Source: G963720515 sp963720515 (GTDB lineage: Bacteria; Actinomycetota; Thermoleophilia; Gaiellales; Gaiellaceae). From it: a DNA stretch of 64,000 nt. The notes below the pieces were generated by a model that saw nothing but the letters and a program-made list of their open reading frames with translations, did no database searches and was not told the origin of the DNA. The position numbers and the translations under genes were made by a program. This document shows positions 7,772 through 16,226 of the stretch, piece by piece (within the stretch, counting starts at the first letter, position 1; each line of letters opens with the position of its first letter). The stretch lies in contig OY970397.1 in the NCBI GenBank assembly GCA_963720515.1, positions 2,542,001 to 2,606,000 on the forward strand, read 5' to 3'.

Positions 7772-8983
7772 CGCGTCTCCTCGACGCGCGCGCCGAACCC
7801 GCCTTCGGCGAGCTGCACGTCCACCCGCGCGCCCTCGGCGAGCCCTTGCGAGCTCCGGACGACCGAGTCCCCGGTGCGGACGATCGCGTAGCCGCGCCCG
7901 AGCGTGGCCTGGGGTGAGAGGGCGGTCAGCCGCCCGGCGAGCGCGTCGAGCGCGGTGCGTTTGCGCTCCAGGAGGAGCGCCGGTGCGCGGGCGAGCCGGT
8001 CGCCGTCCGCCTCGAGCCGCTCGCGCGCCCGGACGAACGTGCGGCGGCCCTCGCGTGCAAGGCCGGCGTGGGCGGCGGCGAGCCGCTCGCCCGCCGTCGT
8101 CACGATCCGGGTCGCCTCCCGCGCGACCGAGGCGTGCAGGGCGCCGAGCCGTTCGCGGAGCTCGCCCTCGTCGGGAACGACCAGGCGTGCGGCGGCGGTC
8201 GGAGTCGAGGCGCGGGCGTCGGCGGCGAGGTCGCAGAGCGGGGTGTCCTGCTCGTGGCCGACGGCCGAGACGACCGGCACCGGGCACGCGGCGACGGCGC
8301 GGACGACGCGCTCGTCGCTCCACGGCAGGAGATCCTCGAACGAGCCGCCTCCGCGCGTCACGACGACGACGTCGATCTCCGGCTCGGCCGCGAGGGCGGC
8401 GAGGCGCACCGAGATCGCACCGGGTGCGGCCGCTCCCTGCACGGGCGTCTCGGCGACGAGGACGCGCGCCGCGGGGAAGCGGGCGGCGACGGCGGTCAGG
8501 AAGTCGCGCCGCGCGGCCGCGTCGGCGCCGGTCAGGAGGCCGATCCGCCGCGGGAAGACCGGCAGCGGTCGCTTGCGCGCCCTCGTCGAAGAGGCCCTCG
8601 CCCGCGAGCTTGCGCTTCAGGCGCTCGATCCCGGCGAGGAGCGCGCCGAGCCCGACCGGCTCGATCGAGAGCGCGCGGAGCCGAAACGTCCCGCGCGCGG
8701 TGAAGAGCTCCGGCCGGCCGAAGACCTGCACGGTCGCGCCGTCCGCGAGGTCGAGCCGGAGCGCGTCGAACGAACCGCGCGGCATCGACGCCGCGAGCGT
8801 GGCACCGCCGTTCGCGTCCTTGAGCGTGAAGAAGACGCTCTGCCAGCCGGGGTTCCGCTTGAGCTCCGTGACCTCGCCCTCGACCCACACGGTGGGCAGC
8901 CGCCGCAGCCAGCCGGCGACGCCCTCGTTGAAGGCGGCGACCGAGTAGACCTTCCGGTCCTCCTGCGTCGGCTCGGGCTTCAC
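7768..8983 (-). pseudogene. xseA: exodeoxyribonuclease VII large subunit, frameshifted
   Basis: About 404 residues once repaired. The N-terminal OB-fold is intact (VYSVAAFNEGVAGWLRRLP, TVWVEGEVTELKR, SVFFTLKDANG), as is the C-terminal nuclease part (EIDVVVVTRGGGSFEDLLPW, PVVSAVGHEQDTPLCDLAAD, TLGRGYAIV). The two halves are in different frames; removing one base in the GC-rich stretch 8575-8583 restores FDEG-RKRPLPVFPRRIGLLTG. As the gene is otherwise perfectly conserved and its partner xseB is intact, a one-base insertion error is likely. The GTG start at 8983 has a TAGATT -10 box 6 nt upstream, so xseA seems to have its own leaderless promoter. Confidence 0.88.
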
Positions 8984-8989
8984 CCGGCC

Positions 8990-8995
8990 AATCTA
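8990..8995 (-). promoter_or_regulatory. leaderless -10 box of xseA
   Basis: TAGATT on the minus strand, 6 nt before the GTG at 8983, in the 18-base gap after the small upstream gene. Confidence 0.5.
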
Positions 8996-9001
8996 CCGGT
9001 G

Positions 9002-9223
9002 CTAAAGCAGGATCTCGGCGGCGAGGTCGGGGCCGCAGCCCCGCTCGGACACGAGCGTCACGGCCTCGTGCAGGTCGGCGCCGGACTGGGCGATGCGCTC
9101 CGCGAGATGCAGCGGATACCCGGCCTCGACGAGGACGTGCAGACGCCAGCTCTCGACCTTCGCGCGCTCGTCGCGCTCGACTTCGACCGTTGTCGTGATG
9201 ACGTCGTCCATGAGCTCTTCCAT
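9002..9223 (-). CDS. small conserved-looking protein of unknown function
   Basis: A 73-residue acidic, helical protein. The part after residue 20 (KVESWRLHVLVEAGYPLHLA, ERIAQSGADLHEAVTLV) looks like a compact helical domain with two cysteine-free helices and a late single Cys. I do not recognise the family. It precedes xseA by 18 nt on the same strand, and a GAAC-N4-GTTC palindrome (9276-9287) lies about 53 nt before its start, so it may be part of a DNA-damage-linked unit; that is inference. An alternative ATG lies 4 codons in. Confidence 0.6.
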   Translation of the reverse strand: MEELMDDVITTTVEVERDERAKVESWRLHVLVEAGYPLHLAERIAQSGADLHEAVTLVSERGCGPDLAAEILL

Positions 9224-9275
9224 TCGCCGCTGGTTCGTCCTCAGGAAGACGTTCCCTTCTCGGAAAAGTTGCCGA

Positions 9276-9287
9276 GAACCGGCGTTC
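9276..9287. promoter_or_regulatory. possible LexA/SOS box upstream of the small gene and xseA-xseB
   Basis: GAACCGGCGTTC matches the Gram-positive LexA core GAAC-N4-GTTC. It stands between the coiled-coil gene and the start of the 73-residue protein, which is followed by xseA and xseB. One such match per window is expected by chance, so the evidence is positional only. Confidence 0.35.
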
Positions 9288-9289
9288 TG

Positions 9290-10622
9290 TTAGGAGTCGG
9301 CGCCCCTGAGGGCCTGCTCGAGCTGCTCGCGGCGGCTCGTCATCTGGATCTCGATCTGCGTCTCGAACTCCTTGATCCGCCGCTCGGCCTGCGCGAGGGC
9401 CGCGTTCAGCCGGTCGCTCATCTCGTTGAGCCGCTCGGCGGCCACCTCGTTTCCGGCCTCCGCGCCCTTGACGATGTCGTTGATCCGCCGCTCGAGCCGC
9501 TGTGCCGAGTCCTGCGCCGTGCCCGCGATCCGGTCGGCGATCTGCTTCTCGGCGCCCCGTGCGTACTGCTCCATCGCCTTCTCGAGCTCGTTCGAGAGCC
9601 GCTGCGCGGACTTCTCGCGCGCGGCCCGGATCTGGGTGTCGAAGCGGCGCTCGGCGTCGTCGGAAAGACGGCTCGCCGCGCGGTCGAGCGAGCGCGTGAG
9701 GGCGTCGCGCTGCTTCTTCTCCACATCCTCGAAGGCGCTCTGGATGCGGAGCAGCGCGTCCGACTCCGCGTGATCGAGCTGCTCGCGCAGGGAGCGCTCG
9801 TTGTCGCGCATCTTGAGGGTGAGCTCCTGGAGCGCCTTGCGGTTCTCGTCGGCGTGGAGGTCGAGGTCCGACCGGCCCGCCTCGAGGATCTCCTCGCCGA
9901 CCGAGACGAGCTCGGTGCGCAGCCGCCCGAGGGCGGTCTGCTGCTCCTCCGTCGCGGTGCGCAGGTAGTCCGAGTCGGCCGCGAGGCGCGCCTCGTACGT
10001 CTTGATGGCCTCGTTCTGGCGGGTCGCGAGGTCGTTCAACCGCTTCTCGAGGACGCGCTGCCCGCGGTCGAGGTCGGCTGCCCACGCGGTCAGCCGCTGC
10101 TCGAGCCGTTGCTGCACCTGCTCGATCGACGTCGCGAGCTCGGAGCGGGCGCGGTCGGCCTGTCGCGCGATCATGTCGCGCCGCTCGACGCTCAGCTTCC
10201 GCTCCTGCTGGCTCAGGAGGTGGGCGGTGTTGGCGCGCTCCCGCGTGAGCGTGCGCTCGAGCTCGATCGCGCGCTCCGCCGCGCTGGCCGCAAGTACGGC
10301 CTCGATGTGCGCCTCGCCCGCCGCGATCAGCCGCTCCTCCTGCCGGAGCCGGATGAGACCGCGGGAGAGTGCGAAGAGCCCCGCCTCCGCCACGGCGCAT
10401 GCCGCGAGCCCGCCCGCGGCCAGGAGCAGCGCGTCGGTGGAGGCGAAGTCCGTGACGAGATCGACGCCGAGCGCCGCGGTCGCGACGGCCGACGCTACGG
10501 CGAGGACGCCCGTCAGCGACGAGCAGCGTGCGCGGCGCGACGCGCTGCATGAGCACGCCCACGAGGGACAGCGCCACGACGGCGACACCGGCCACGAAGA
10601 CGGCCTCGAGCAGGATCTCCAT
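9290..10622 (-). CDS. membrane-anchored long coiled-coil protein (probable frameshift near its N-terminus)
   Basis: About 443 residues. The N-terminus read from ATG 10622 is a clean transmembrane helix (VFVAGVAVVALSLVGVLMQR); a frame change around 10515-10530 then joins TGVLAVASAVATAALGVDLV, further hydrophobic helices (to about residue 95) and a charged coiled coil of about 340 residues rich in R, E, Q and A (for example QQERKLSVERRDMIARQAD, RLEQRLTAWAADLDRGQRVL). The unshifted frame opens at 10588 but with an unnatural Ser/Cys/Arg N-terminus. A TACCAT -10 box 7 nt before 10622 supports the upstream start and hence a one-base insertion. The family is unknown; the shape suggests a membrane-tethered scaffold or an RmuC-like architecture without a visible nuclease core. 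Confidence 0.7.
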
Positions 10623-10629
10623 CGCGGGA

Positions 10630-10635
10630 ATGGTA
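10630..10635 (-). promoter_or_regulatory. leaderless -10 box of the coiled-coil gene
   Basis: TACCAT on the minus strand, 7 nt before the ATG at 10622; it favours that start over the shorter uninterrupted frame. Confidence 0.4.
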
Positions 10636-10640
10636 CGGCG

Positions 10641-11798
10641 TCAGCCCTCGACGGAGGAGGTCGGCGCCGAGCCGCCCGCCTCCTCGCGCACGGAGTCGAA
10701 CCGCTCGCGGGCCGTCTGGGCCACCCGCCCGGCGAGCTCGTCCGAGGCGACGCCCGCGTTCGAGCCCGTGTACGTCATGACCGCGGCGACGAATGCGCCC
10801 TCCGGCGAGTAGACGATCCCGGCGTCGTGGCGCGCCTCCGTCACCCAGCCCGCCTTGTGCGGGACGATCGAGTCGGCGCCGACGTAGCGGTCGAGCTTCC
10901 CGGTGTCGGCCGAGTGCGCGAGGATCCAGAGGAGGAACCGCGCGTCCGAGGCAGTGAAGTCGCCGTCGATCTCCGCGAGCGGGCCCTCACCGCCGGCCAT
11001 GCGGTGCACGTCGCGGTGGAGCTGCGCCAGATCCCACGCGGTCGTGTACTTCCCCTCGAACTCCGGCTCGCGCTCGATCGTGAGCGGGATCGGGCCGGGG
11101 CTCGCGACGAGGAAGCCGCCGTACAGGTGCGTGTCGTCCACGTCGAGCGCGGCGAGGAGGCCGTTCACGCGCTCGGCCCCCGAAGTCGCGGAGCCGCCGA
11201 GCCATTCGAGGAGCTCGTTCGCGGCGGCGTTGTCGGAGTCGATCAGCATGAGGGAGAGCAGGTTGTCTAGCGACGAGTCCGCGGCCGGCTTGGCCTCGAG
11301 CGTCCGCAGCACCTCGATCGCGATCGCGAGCTTCACGGTCGAGGCGGCCGGGAAGCGCGCCTTCGCGTTCCAGGCGGCGCCCGCGCCGGTCTCGAGGTTC
11401 TCGACGTAGACGGCGGCGATGCCCGGGAAGGCGTCCACGAGGTCGTCGACCTGACGCTTGAGGCCCGGATCCTCGTACGTCTTCTTCGCCGTGCCGGCAT
11501 CGGCGGCCGGGAGGCCGAGCACCGGCCCCACCTTCGTCTCCGCGTGGTTTCCGAGCGCGTCCTCGGCGACGACGCGGAGGTCAACGTCGCGCATCGGAAG
11601 CTTGATGCGGAGGTCGAAGCGGCCGCCGTCCACCTGCCGGTCGGCCCGCCGCTCGCCGTCCACGAGCACGACGACGCGCGCCGTTCCGGCGTCCACGCTG
11701 CCGCGGACGCGGCCGAACGAGACCTCCCGCGATGCGGGCTGGACGAGCGCCGGTCGGTCGATGTGCGCCGGCATGTGGGGGACGAGCGCGAAGGCCAT
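10641..11798 (-). CDS. class A beta-lactamase-like serine hydrolase with N-terminal beta-sandwich
   Basis: A 385-residue protein. Residues about 1-100 look like an Ig-like beta-domain (ARVVVLVDGERRADRQVDGG, DLRVVAEDALGNHAETKVG). The rest has the penicillin-recognising fold: S-x-x-K as STVKLAI (residues about 168-174), SDN as DSDNAAANELLEW, and the third motif as HKAGW in place of KTG. Family members include class A beta-lactamases and esterase-like homologues. No signal peptide is visible from this start, which is odd for this fold. The start overlaps the preceding stop by 1 nt (TGATG), so it is coupled to the UbiA-like membrane protein. Either a cell-wall hydrolase or a beta-lactamase; resistance should not be assumed. 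Confidence 0.75.
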   Translation of the reverse strand: MAFALVPHMPAHIDRPALVQPASREVSFGRVRGSVDAGTARVVVLVDGERRADRQVDGGRFDLRIKLPMRDVDLRVVAEDALGNHAETKVGPVLGLPAADAGTAKKTYEDPGLKRQVDDLVDAFPGIAAVYVENLETGAGAAWNAKARFPAASTVKLAIAIEVLRTLEAKPAADSSLDNLLSLMLIDSDNAAANELLEWLGGSATSGAERVNGLLAALDVDDTHLYGGFLVASPGPIPLTIEREPEFEGKYTTAWDLAQLHRDVHRMAGGEGPLAEIDGDFTASDARFLLWILAHSADTGKLDRYVGADSIVPHKAGWVTEARHDAGIVYSPEGAFVAAVMTYTGSNAGVASDELAGRVAQTARERFDSVREEAGGSAPTSSVEG

Positions 11799-12523
11799 CA
11801 GGCGACTTGCATGATGACTAGGGCGATCGCAACGGCGCACGCAGAAGCGGCAAGCAGGCGGAGCGCCCCCTCCTCGGCGTCGATCAACGTGTCCGTCGTC
11901 ACCGGCTCCGTGGTGCCGTCGCGCCGCTCGATCGTCCCGCCTACGCGGACGACCCGGCGGCGCACGTCGCGCACCTGGGTCGAGAGGCGCCGTTGCGCGA
12001 GGCTGAGCAGGAATGCGTACAGCGCGGCGACTGCAGCGGCCGCCGAGATCCGCTCCTCCACGGCGAAGGCGCCGGTCAGGACCGGGAACGCGCCCCAGGC
12101 CGCCGCGAACTGGAGGTCGCCGTGGAACGGACCGAGCTCGACGTTGTAGGCGACGACCGCGAAGGCGCCGGCCGCGACGAAGAGCCAGATCCACGGCGAG
12201 ACGGTCAGCGCGCCGTAGACCCCGATCGCGACCGCGCCCCCGAGGGACAGGGCAGCGAGCGCGACGAGCGTCCGCTCGGGGATCTCCGTGCGGAGCGGCC
12301 GGCCGTGCAGCTCGTCGAGAGCGTGCGCCGCGATCCCGACCGCGAGGAAGAATGCGACGAGCGTCGGCACGAGGCGGCCGGCGACGAGCGTGGGTGCGAG
12401 CGCCGCGCCGACGACGACGTAGCTCAGATGCCAGGCCGTATAGGGCGGGTGGAGGAGCGTCACGTAGTCGCGCCAGCCGCCCGAGGAGAGCGCGTAGAAC
12501 GCGGGGCGAGCCTCAGTCGCCAC
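11798..12523 (-). CDS. UbiA-like polytopic membrane protein
   Basis: A 241-residue integral membrane protein with about seven hydrophobic segments. Near the end of helix 2 it has AAHALDELHGRPLRT, reminiscent of the first Asp-rich loop of UbiA-superfamily prenyltransferases (N-x3-D-x3-D), though only part of the metal-binding pattern is present. The second Asp-rich loop is not obvious. It overlaps the upstream methyltransferase gene by 11 nt and the downstream serine hydrolase by 1 nt. The pairing of a UbiA-like protein with a UbiE-like methyltransferase recalls quinone synthesis, but that is inference; an unrelated membrane role is possible. Confidence 0.55.
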   Translation of the reverse strand: MATEARPAFYALSSGGWRDYVTLLHPPYTAWHLSYVVVGAALAPTLVAGRLVPTLVAFFLAVGIAAHALDELHGRPLRTEIPERTLVALAALSLGGAVAIGVYGALTVSPWIWLFVAAGAFAVVAYNVELGPFHGDLQFAAAWGAFPVLTGAFAVEERISAAAAVAALYAFLLSLAQRRLSTQVRDVRRRVVRVGGTIERRDGTTEPVTTDTLIDAEEGALRLLAASACAVAIALVIMQVA

Positions 12524-13239
12524 GTGTCCCCCAGACGACGACGCCTCCGCCGAGGCTCAACCGCTCGACCTGGACGTCGCGGATCCCGGCTGCGCGCCAG
12601 TCCTCGACTTGCTGCGCGAGCGGGTAGCGGGCGTAGAAGGACGGGATGCTCTCCCGGAGCACATGGCCGACGTCGCGCCAGCCGGGCGAGACGAGCGCGC
12701 CAAGCGTGGGGAGACCGATCGCGAGGTAGGCACGCCAGGCGGCGCGGGCCGCCGGCCCGGGCGGCACGCCGAAGTCGAGCGCCGCGATCCGCCCGCCCGG
12801 GTCGCACGACGCGGGCCATGCCCCGGAGCGTCTCCGCTGGATCCGACACGTACCGAAGCAGGTAGCCGGACGTCACGTGGTCGAAGCTCGCATCATCATG
12901 GGGAAGCGCCTCGGCGGTTCCCTCCTCCAGGCGGATCCGGTCCGCGAGGCCGGCGTCGGCCACGCGCCGGCGTCCCTCGGCGAGCATCTCCGCGCTCTGG
13001 TCGAGGCCGACGACCGAGCAGCCGTAGCGTCGGGCGAGCGCGAGCGAGATGGCGCCGGTGCCGCACGCGAGGTCGAGCACGGTGTCCTCCGGCGCCGCCG
13101 CGACGCGCTCCACGAGGAAGCGGCGCCAGCGCGGGTCCTGGCCGAACGAGAGGAGCGCGGCGTAGCGGTCGTACGACCCTGCGATCGGCGCAAAGAGCCG
13201 CAGGGCGAGCGCGCTGGGCTCTCCGGAACGCGAGGCCAC
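12513..13239 (-). pseudogene. UbiE/MenG-like SAM methyltransferase, frameshifted
   Basis: About 241 residues after repair. Motif I is TVLDLACGTGAISLALARRY, followed by VVGLDQSAEML and ASFDHVTSGYLLRYVSDP, the last a hallmark of demethylmenaquinone/ubiquinone methyltransferases. The frame breaks at 12796-12801: one extra base in the GGG before GCGGAT; removal gives VVRPGGRIAALDFGVPPGPA and joins the C-terminal part (FYARYPLAQQVEDWRAAGI). The GTG start at 13239 has a weak AACAAT box 6 nt upstream, overlapping the divergent promoter of the 13258 gene. It may methylate menaquinone or another polyprenyl compound; no other men genes are in the window. Confidence 0.75.
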
Positions 13240-13244
13240 AGGGC

Positions 13245-13251
13245 TATTGTT
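13245..13251. promoter_or_regulatory. overlapping divergent leaderless -10 boxes
   Basis: On the plus strand TATTGT (13245-13250) ends 7 nt before GTG 13258. On the minus strand AACAAT (13246-13251) ends 6 nt before GTG 13239. The two promoters share the same bases, so only one can be occupied at a time. Confidence 0.4.
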
Positions 13252-13257
13252 GCTCGC

Positions 13258-13816
13258 GTGGGGTTGGCGGACGAGATCACCGCAGCCCGGGACGCTGCGC
13301 TCGCGCTCGCCGAGGACGGCGAGGCGCTCACCGGAGTCGTCCCCACGGAGCCGGGTCTCGGCGCGCGGGTGTACCTCTGCGCGTACGAGAACGGCGACGG
13401 ACTGGGCTGGCTCGCGCTCGACGCGGACGGCGTGCCGGTCGTCGAACCGGACACTGCTTCGCGACGCCGTGTCCATCGCCGCCCTGTGCGAGCTGGCCGA
13501 GGAGAGCGCGGGCGGCGGCGACCTGGACGAGCTTCGGGCCCGCCTGGCCGAGCTGCGCCGCGTGGAGAACCCGGATGGGATCGACGAGGCGGAGCGGGCG
13601 GCGGAGGAATTGGCGGCGGTGGTCGGCGAGACGCCGCGGCTCGCGAGCCCCGCGTACCTCGACGAGATCGGGCTCGCCGCCGCGCGGCTCGAGCAGGCGC
13701 TCGGCGGCCACGGCTCTCCGTTCGCCGAGGCGATGGCGGCGGGCGTCGGCGCGGCCGAGGAGCTCGCCAACGAGGTCGAGCATGGCTACAAGACTTCCCT
13801 GAACAAGGAGGCGTGA
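13258..13816 (+). pseudogene. unknown protein, frameshifted
   Basis: About 185 residues after repair: VGLADEITAARDAALALAED at the start, a central RVYLCAYENGDGLGWLALD, then a frame change at about 13449-13450 where one extra G splits VVEP from TLLRDAVSIAALCELAEE. The C-terminal half is helical and acidic (LDELRARLAELRRVENPDG, DEIGLAAARLEQALGGHG). I do not recognise the family. It overlaps the next gene by 1 nt (TGATG), and both may act with the proline dehydrogenase that follows. Confidence 0.55.
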
Positions 13817-14109
13817 TGGAAGGCGGAATGGGATTCCCGTTCGGCGGCGACCCGGACGACCTGATGCGGTCGCTCCGCGAGTTCGCCGAGCGGCAGTCGG
13901 AGGCGGTCGAAGCGTCGCAGCGCGAGCAGTTCGCGACGCTCACGCTGAACACGGCGGTCGAGCTGACCGGCGCGGCGCTCTCGCGGATCGCGGCCGAAGG
14001 GCCGGTGGACGCGCAGGCGATCGCGCTGCGCGACGCGATGCGCGTGATCTTCCCCGAGGCGGTCGCGCTCGTGTCGGCGGCGCGGCAGGGCTTCATGCAG
14101 GAGCGCTAG
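13816..14109 (+). CDS. small helical protein of unknown function
   Basis: A 97-residue protein beginning MEGGMGFPFGGDPDDLMRSL, then amphipathic helices (EFAERQSEAVEASQREQFAT, TAVELTGAALSRIAAEG). The N-terminal Gly/Met/Phe-rich stretch recalls small nucleoid-associated proteins of the YbaB type, but the resemblance is weak. A strong Shine-Dalgarno (AAGGAGG, 13805-13811) and a TGATG overlap couple it to the gene before; proline dehydrogenase starts 4 nt after its stop. Confidence 0.55.
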   Translation: MEGGMGFPFGGDPDDLMRSLREFAERQSEAVEASQREQFATLTLNTAVELTGAALSRIAAEGPVDAQAIALRDAMRVIFPEAVALVSAARQGFMQER

Positions 14110-14113
14110 CCGG

Positions 14114-15043
14114 GTGACTCTCCTAGACCGCGCGCTCGTCCGCACGCTGCCAGCCGTTCCGCGGCCAGTGGTGAAGCGGCTCTCGTCGCGCTACATCGCG
14201 GGGCCGGAGCTCCATGACGCGATCCGCGTCGTCCGAGAGCTGAACGCGAAGGGTCGGATGGCGACGATCGACGTGCTCGGCGAGGAGATCCACACGCACG
14301 AGGAGGCGACCGCCCTCGCGGGCGAGTACGAGCGGGTCTTCGGCGTGATCCGCGACGAGGGGCTCGACGCGAACGTCAGCGTGAAGCCGACCGGGCTCGG
14401 GTTGAAGCTCGACTACGACCTCTGCCGTGACCTGCTCGCACGGCTCACGCGCCGCGCGCAGGAGGACGGCCGCTTCGTGCGGATCGACATGGAGGACGCG
14501 ACGACGACCTCCGACACGCTGTCGATCTATCGCGAGCTCCGCGAGCTCGGGTTCGGGTCGCGGAGCGTCGGGCCGGTGCTCCAGGCGCGGCTGCGGCGGA
14601 CGCTCGACGACGTCGACGCGATCGTCGATCTCAGGCCGAGCGTTCGGATCTGCAAGGGCATCTACCTCGAGCCCGAGGCGATCGCCTTCCAGGGGTTCGA
14701 CGAGATCCGCGAGAACTTCGTCGCGGCGCTCGACGCGCTGCTCGATGCGGGCGCCTACGTCGCGGTCGCGACACACGACGAGTGGCTCGTCGAGCAGGCG
14801 CTCGAACGGGTCGCGGCGCGGGAGCTCGAGCCCGAGCAGTACGAGTTCCAGATGCTCCTCGGAGTGGCGGGCCGGCTCGGCGACCGGCTGGTCGCGGCCG
14901 GGCACCGGTTGCGGATCTACGTCCCGTACGGCCGGCGCTGGTACGAGTACTCGATGCGCCGGCTCCAGGAGAACCCGCAGATCGCGATGTACGTCGCGCG
15001 GGACACGCTCGGGCGGCTCGTGCCCGGGCGGAACGGCTCGTAG
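14114..15043 (+). CDS. proline dehydrogenase (monofunctional, PruB/PutB type)
   Basis: A 309-residue FAD enzyme that oxidises L-proline to pyrroline-5-carboxylate, the first step of proline breakdown. Family signatures are all present: MATIDVLGE, NVSVKPTGLG (residues about 93-102), VRIDMED, RICKGIYLEP with the substrate Arg/Lys, VAVATHDEWL, EFQMLLGV and the C-terminal IYVPYGRRWYEYSMRRLQEN that closes the active site. Length matches the short Gram-positive form rather than bifunctional PutA. No pyrroline-5-carboxylate dehydrogenase is in the window. GTG start 4 nt after the previous stop. Confidence 0.93.
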   Translation: MTLLDRALVRTLPAVPRPVVKRLSSRYIAGPELHDAIRVVRELNAKGRMATIDVLGEEIHTHEEATALAGEYERVFGVIRDEGLDANVSVKPTGLGLKLDYDLCRDLLARLTRRAQEDGRFVRIDMEDATTTSDTLSIYRELRELGFGSRSVGPVLQARLRRTLDDVDAIVDLRPSVRICKGIYLEPEAIAFQGFDEIRENFVAALDALLDAGAYVAVATHDEWLVEQALERVAARELEPEQYEFQMLLGVAGRLGDRLVAAGHRLRIYVPYGRRWYEYSMRRLQENPQIAMYVARDTLGRLVPGRNGS

Positions 15044-15107
15044 CTCCCTAACCGAATAGCCGCGCGGGAATAAGGGCTCCCAGCCCACCCCCAACCAGCC
15101 ATCATGC

Positions 15108-15163
15108 TGCGCCGGAAATGCGCGCATGTCTGTGACCGAAGTGCGCCGAATGTGTGCCGGTTC
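15108..15163 (+). repeat. tandem 11-bp repeats, copy A (TGYGMCGNNNN)
   Basis: Five consecutive units: TGCGCCGGAAA, TGCGCGCATGTC (12 nt), TGTGACCGAAG, TGCGCCGAATG, TGTGCCGGTTC. The last 36 bases (from GTCTGTGAC) are about 78 % identical by eye to copy B at 19345-19380 and resemble copy C at 46974-47030. Here the array lies between two convergent gene ends, so an ordinary promoter role is not evident. Confidence 0.5.
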
Positions 15164-15180
15164 GTCCCCAGTCGGACGGG

Positions 15181-15924
15181 CTAGGCGAGCACGGAGTAGC
15201 CGCCGTCCACGACGATCGCCTGGCCGCGGATCATCTCGGCCTCGGGCGAGGCGAGGAACGTGACGATGCCCGCGACGTCCTCCTCCTCCACGAGCCGGCC
15301 GGCGGGCGTTCGCGCGCGGAACTGCGCCAGCATCTTCTCCCGGTCGGGGAAGTGCTCGAGCGCACCGGTCTCGACGAGCCCCGCGGACACGGCGTTCACG
15401 CGGATGCCCTGCGGCGCGAGCTCGACCGCGAGGTAGCGCACCAGGGCCTCGAGCGCCGCCTTCGACGTCCCGACGAGCGCGTAGTCGTCGAGGACGCGGT
15501 CGGAGCCGAGGCTCGAGATCGCGATGATCGAGCCTCCCTCGGGCATCGACGGCGCGGCGTGGCGGGCGAGCGTGAAGAGGGAGCGCGCGTTCGCGTCCAT
15601 CGTCCAGTCCCAGTGCTTCTCGGTCAGTTCGGCGATCGGCCGGATGACCCCCGTCGCCGCGTTCGAGACGAGCACGTCGAGCGGGCCAGCCTCGTCCACG
15701 AAGCCCTTCACCCGCTCCGCGTCGCCGATGTTCCCGCGCAGGAGGAGAACCTCGGCGCCGGCCGCGCGAAGCTCCTCGGCCGCGGCCTCGGCGGCGCGAT
15801 CGTTCCGGAGATACGAGATCGCAACCCGCGCAGCGCCGAGCGACGCGAACCGGAGCGCGATCGCCTTCCCGATGCCGCGCGAGCCGCCCGTCACGAGGAC
15901 GGACTTGCCCTCGAACGCGCTCAC
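15181..15924 (-). CDS. fabL: enoyl-[acyl-carrier-protein] reductase III (FabL-like SDR)
   Basis: A 247-residue short-chain dehydrogenase. The nucleotide motif is TGGSRGIGKAIALRF (residues about 11-25). The body closely follows FabL of Bacillus: SNAATGVIRPIAELTEKHWD, SISSLG-type strand (AISSLGSDRVLDDY) and KAALEALVRYLAVELAP. The end is GALEHFPDREKM, TPAGRL and MIRGQAIVVDGGYS. FabL performs the last reduction of fatty-acid elongation with NADPH and is an alternative to FabI/InhA. Catalytic Y and K (Y-x3-K) appear as DDYALVGTSKAA, with the extra spacing expected for FabL. GTG start, overlapping the stop of the 89-residue gene by 4 nt. Confidence 0.85.
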   Translation of the reverse strand: MSAFEGKSVLVTGGSRGIGKAIALRFASLGAARVAISYLRNDRAAEAAAEELRAAGAEVLLLRGNIGDAERVKGFVDEAGPLDVLVSNAATGVIRPIAELTEKHWDWTMDANARSLFTLARHAAPSMPEGGSIIAISSLGSDRVLDDYALVGTSKAALEALVRYLAVELAPQGIRVNAVSAGLVETGALEHFPDREKMLAQFRARTPAGRLVEEEDVAGIVTFLASPEAEMIRGQAIVVDGGYSVLA

Positions 15925-16190
15925 GGGTGCGGCGGGGACGCGGGCGCGTGGCTCGGGAGCCGGTCCCAGCCGGGCCGCGACTCGGCCTCGAGAGGGCCGT
16001 CCTCCGCCTTCGAGGACGCGTGCCCGAGCCGCTCGAGAAGCTCCATCTTCTCCTCGCCGTAGCGCCGGACCGGGTGGCCTTCCGGGAGGTCCGAGACGAG
16101 GTCCGCGACCCGCGCCCGGATCTGGAACGCGAAGTGCGGCGTGGCGGGCCCGACCAGGTAGTCCACGTCGTCGGTGGTGGCCTCGGCCAT
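15921..16190 (-). CDS. small unknown protein coupled to fabL
   Basis: An 89-residue soluble protein: VDYLVGPATPHFAFQIRARV, ADLVSDLPEGHPVRRYGEEK, then a Pro/Ser-rich tail. I do not recognise the family, though the conserved-looking HPVRRYGEEKMELLERLGH suggests a structured core. Its stop overlaps the fabL start (GTGA), and it heads the unit behind a TAGAGT -10 box 6 nt before its ATG. Confidence 0.6.
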   Translation of the reverse strand: MAEATTDDVDYLVGPATPHFAFQIRARVADLVSDLPEGHPVRRYGEEKMELLERLGHASSKAEDGPLEAESRPGWDRLPSHAPASPPHP

Positions 16191-16196
16191 GGCGCG

Positions 16197-16202
16197 ACTC
16201 TA
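16197..16202 (-). promoter_or_regulatory. leaderless -10 box of the fabL unit
   Basis: TAGAGT on the minus strand, 6 nt before the ATG at 16190. Confidence 0.5.
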
Positions 16203-16226
16203 CCGCGTGGCCGCGCGGCACACGGT

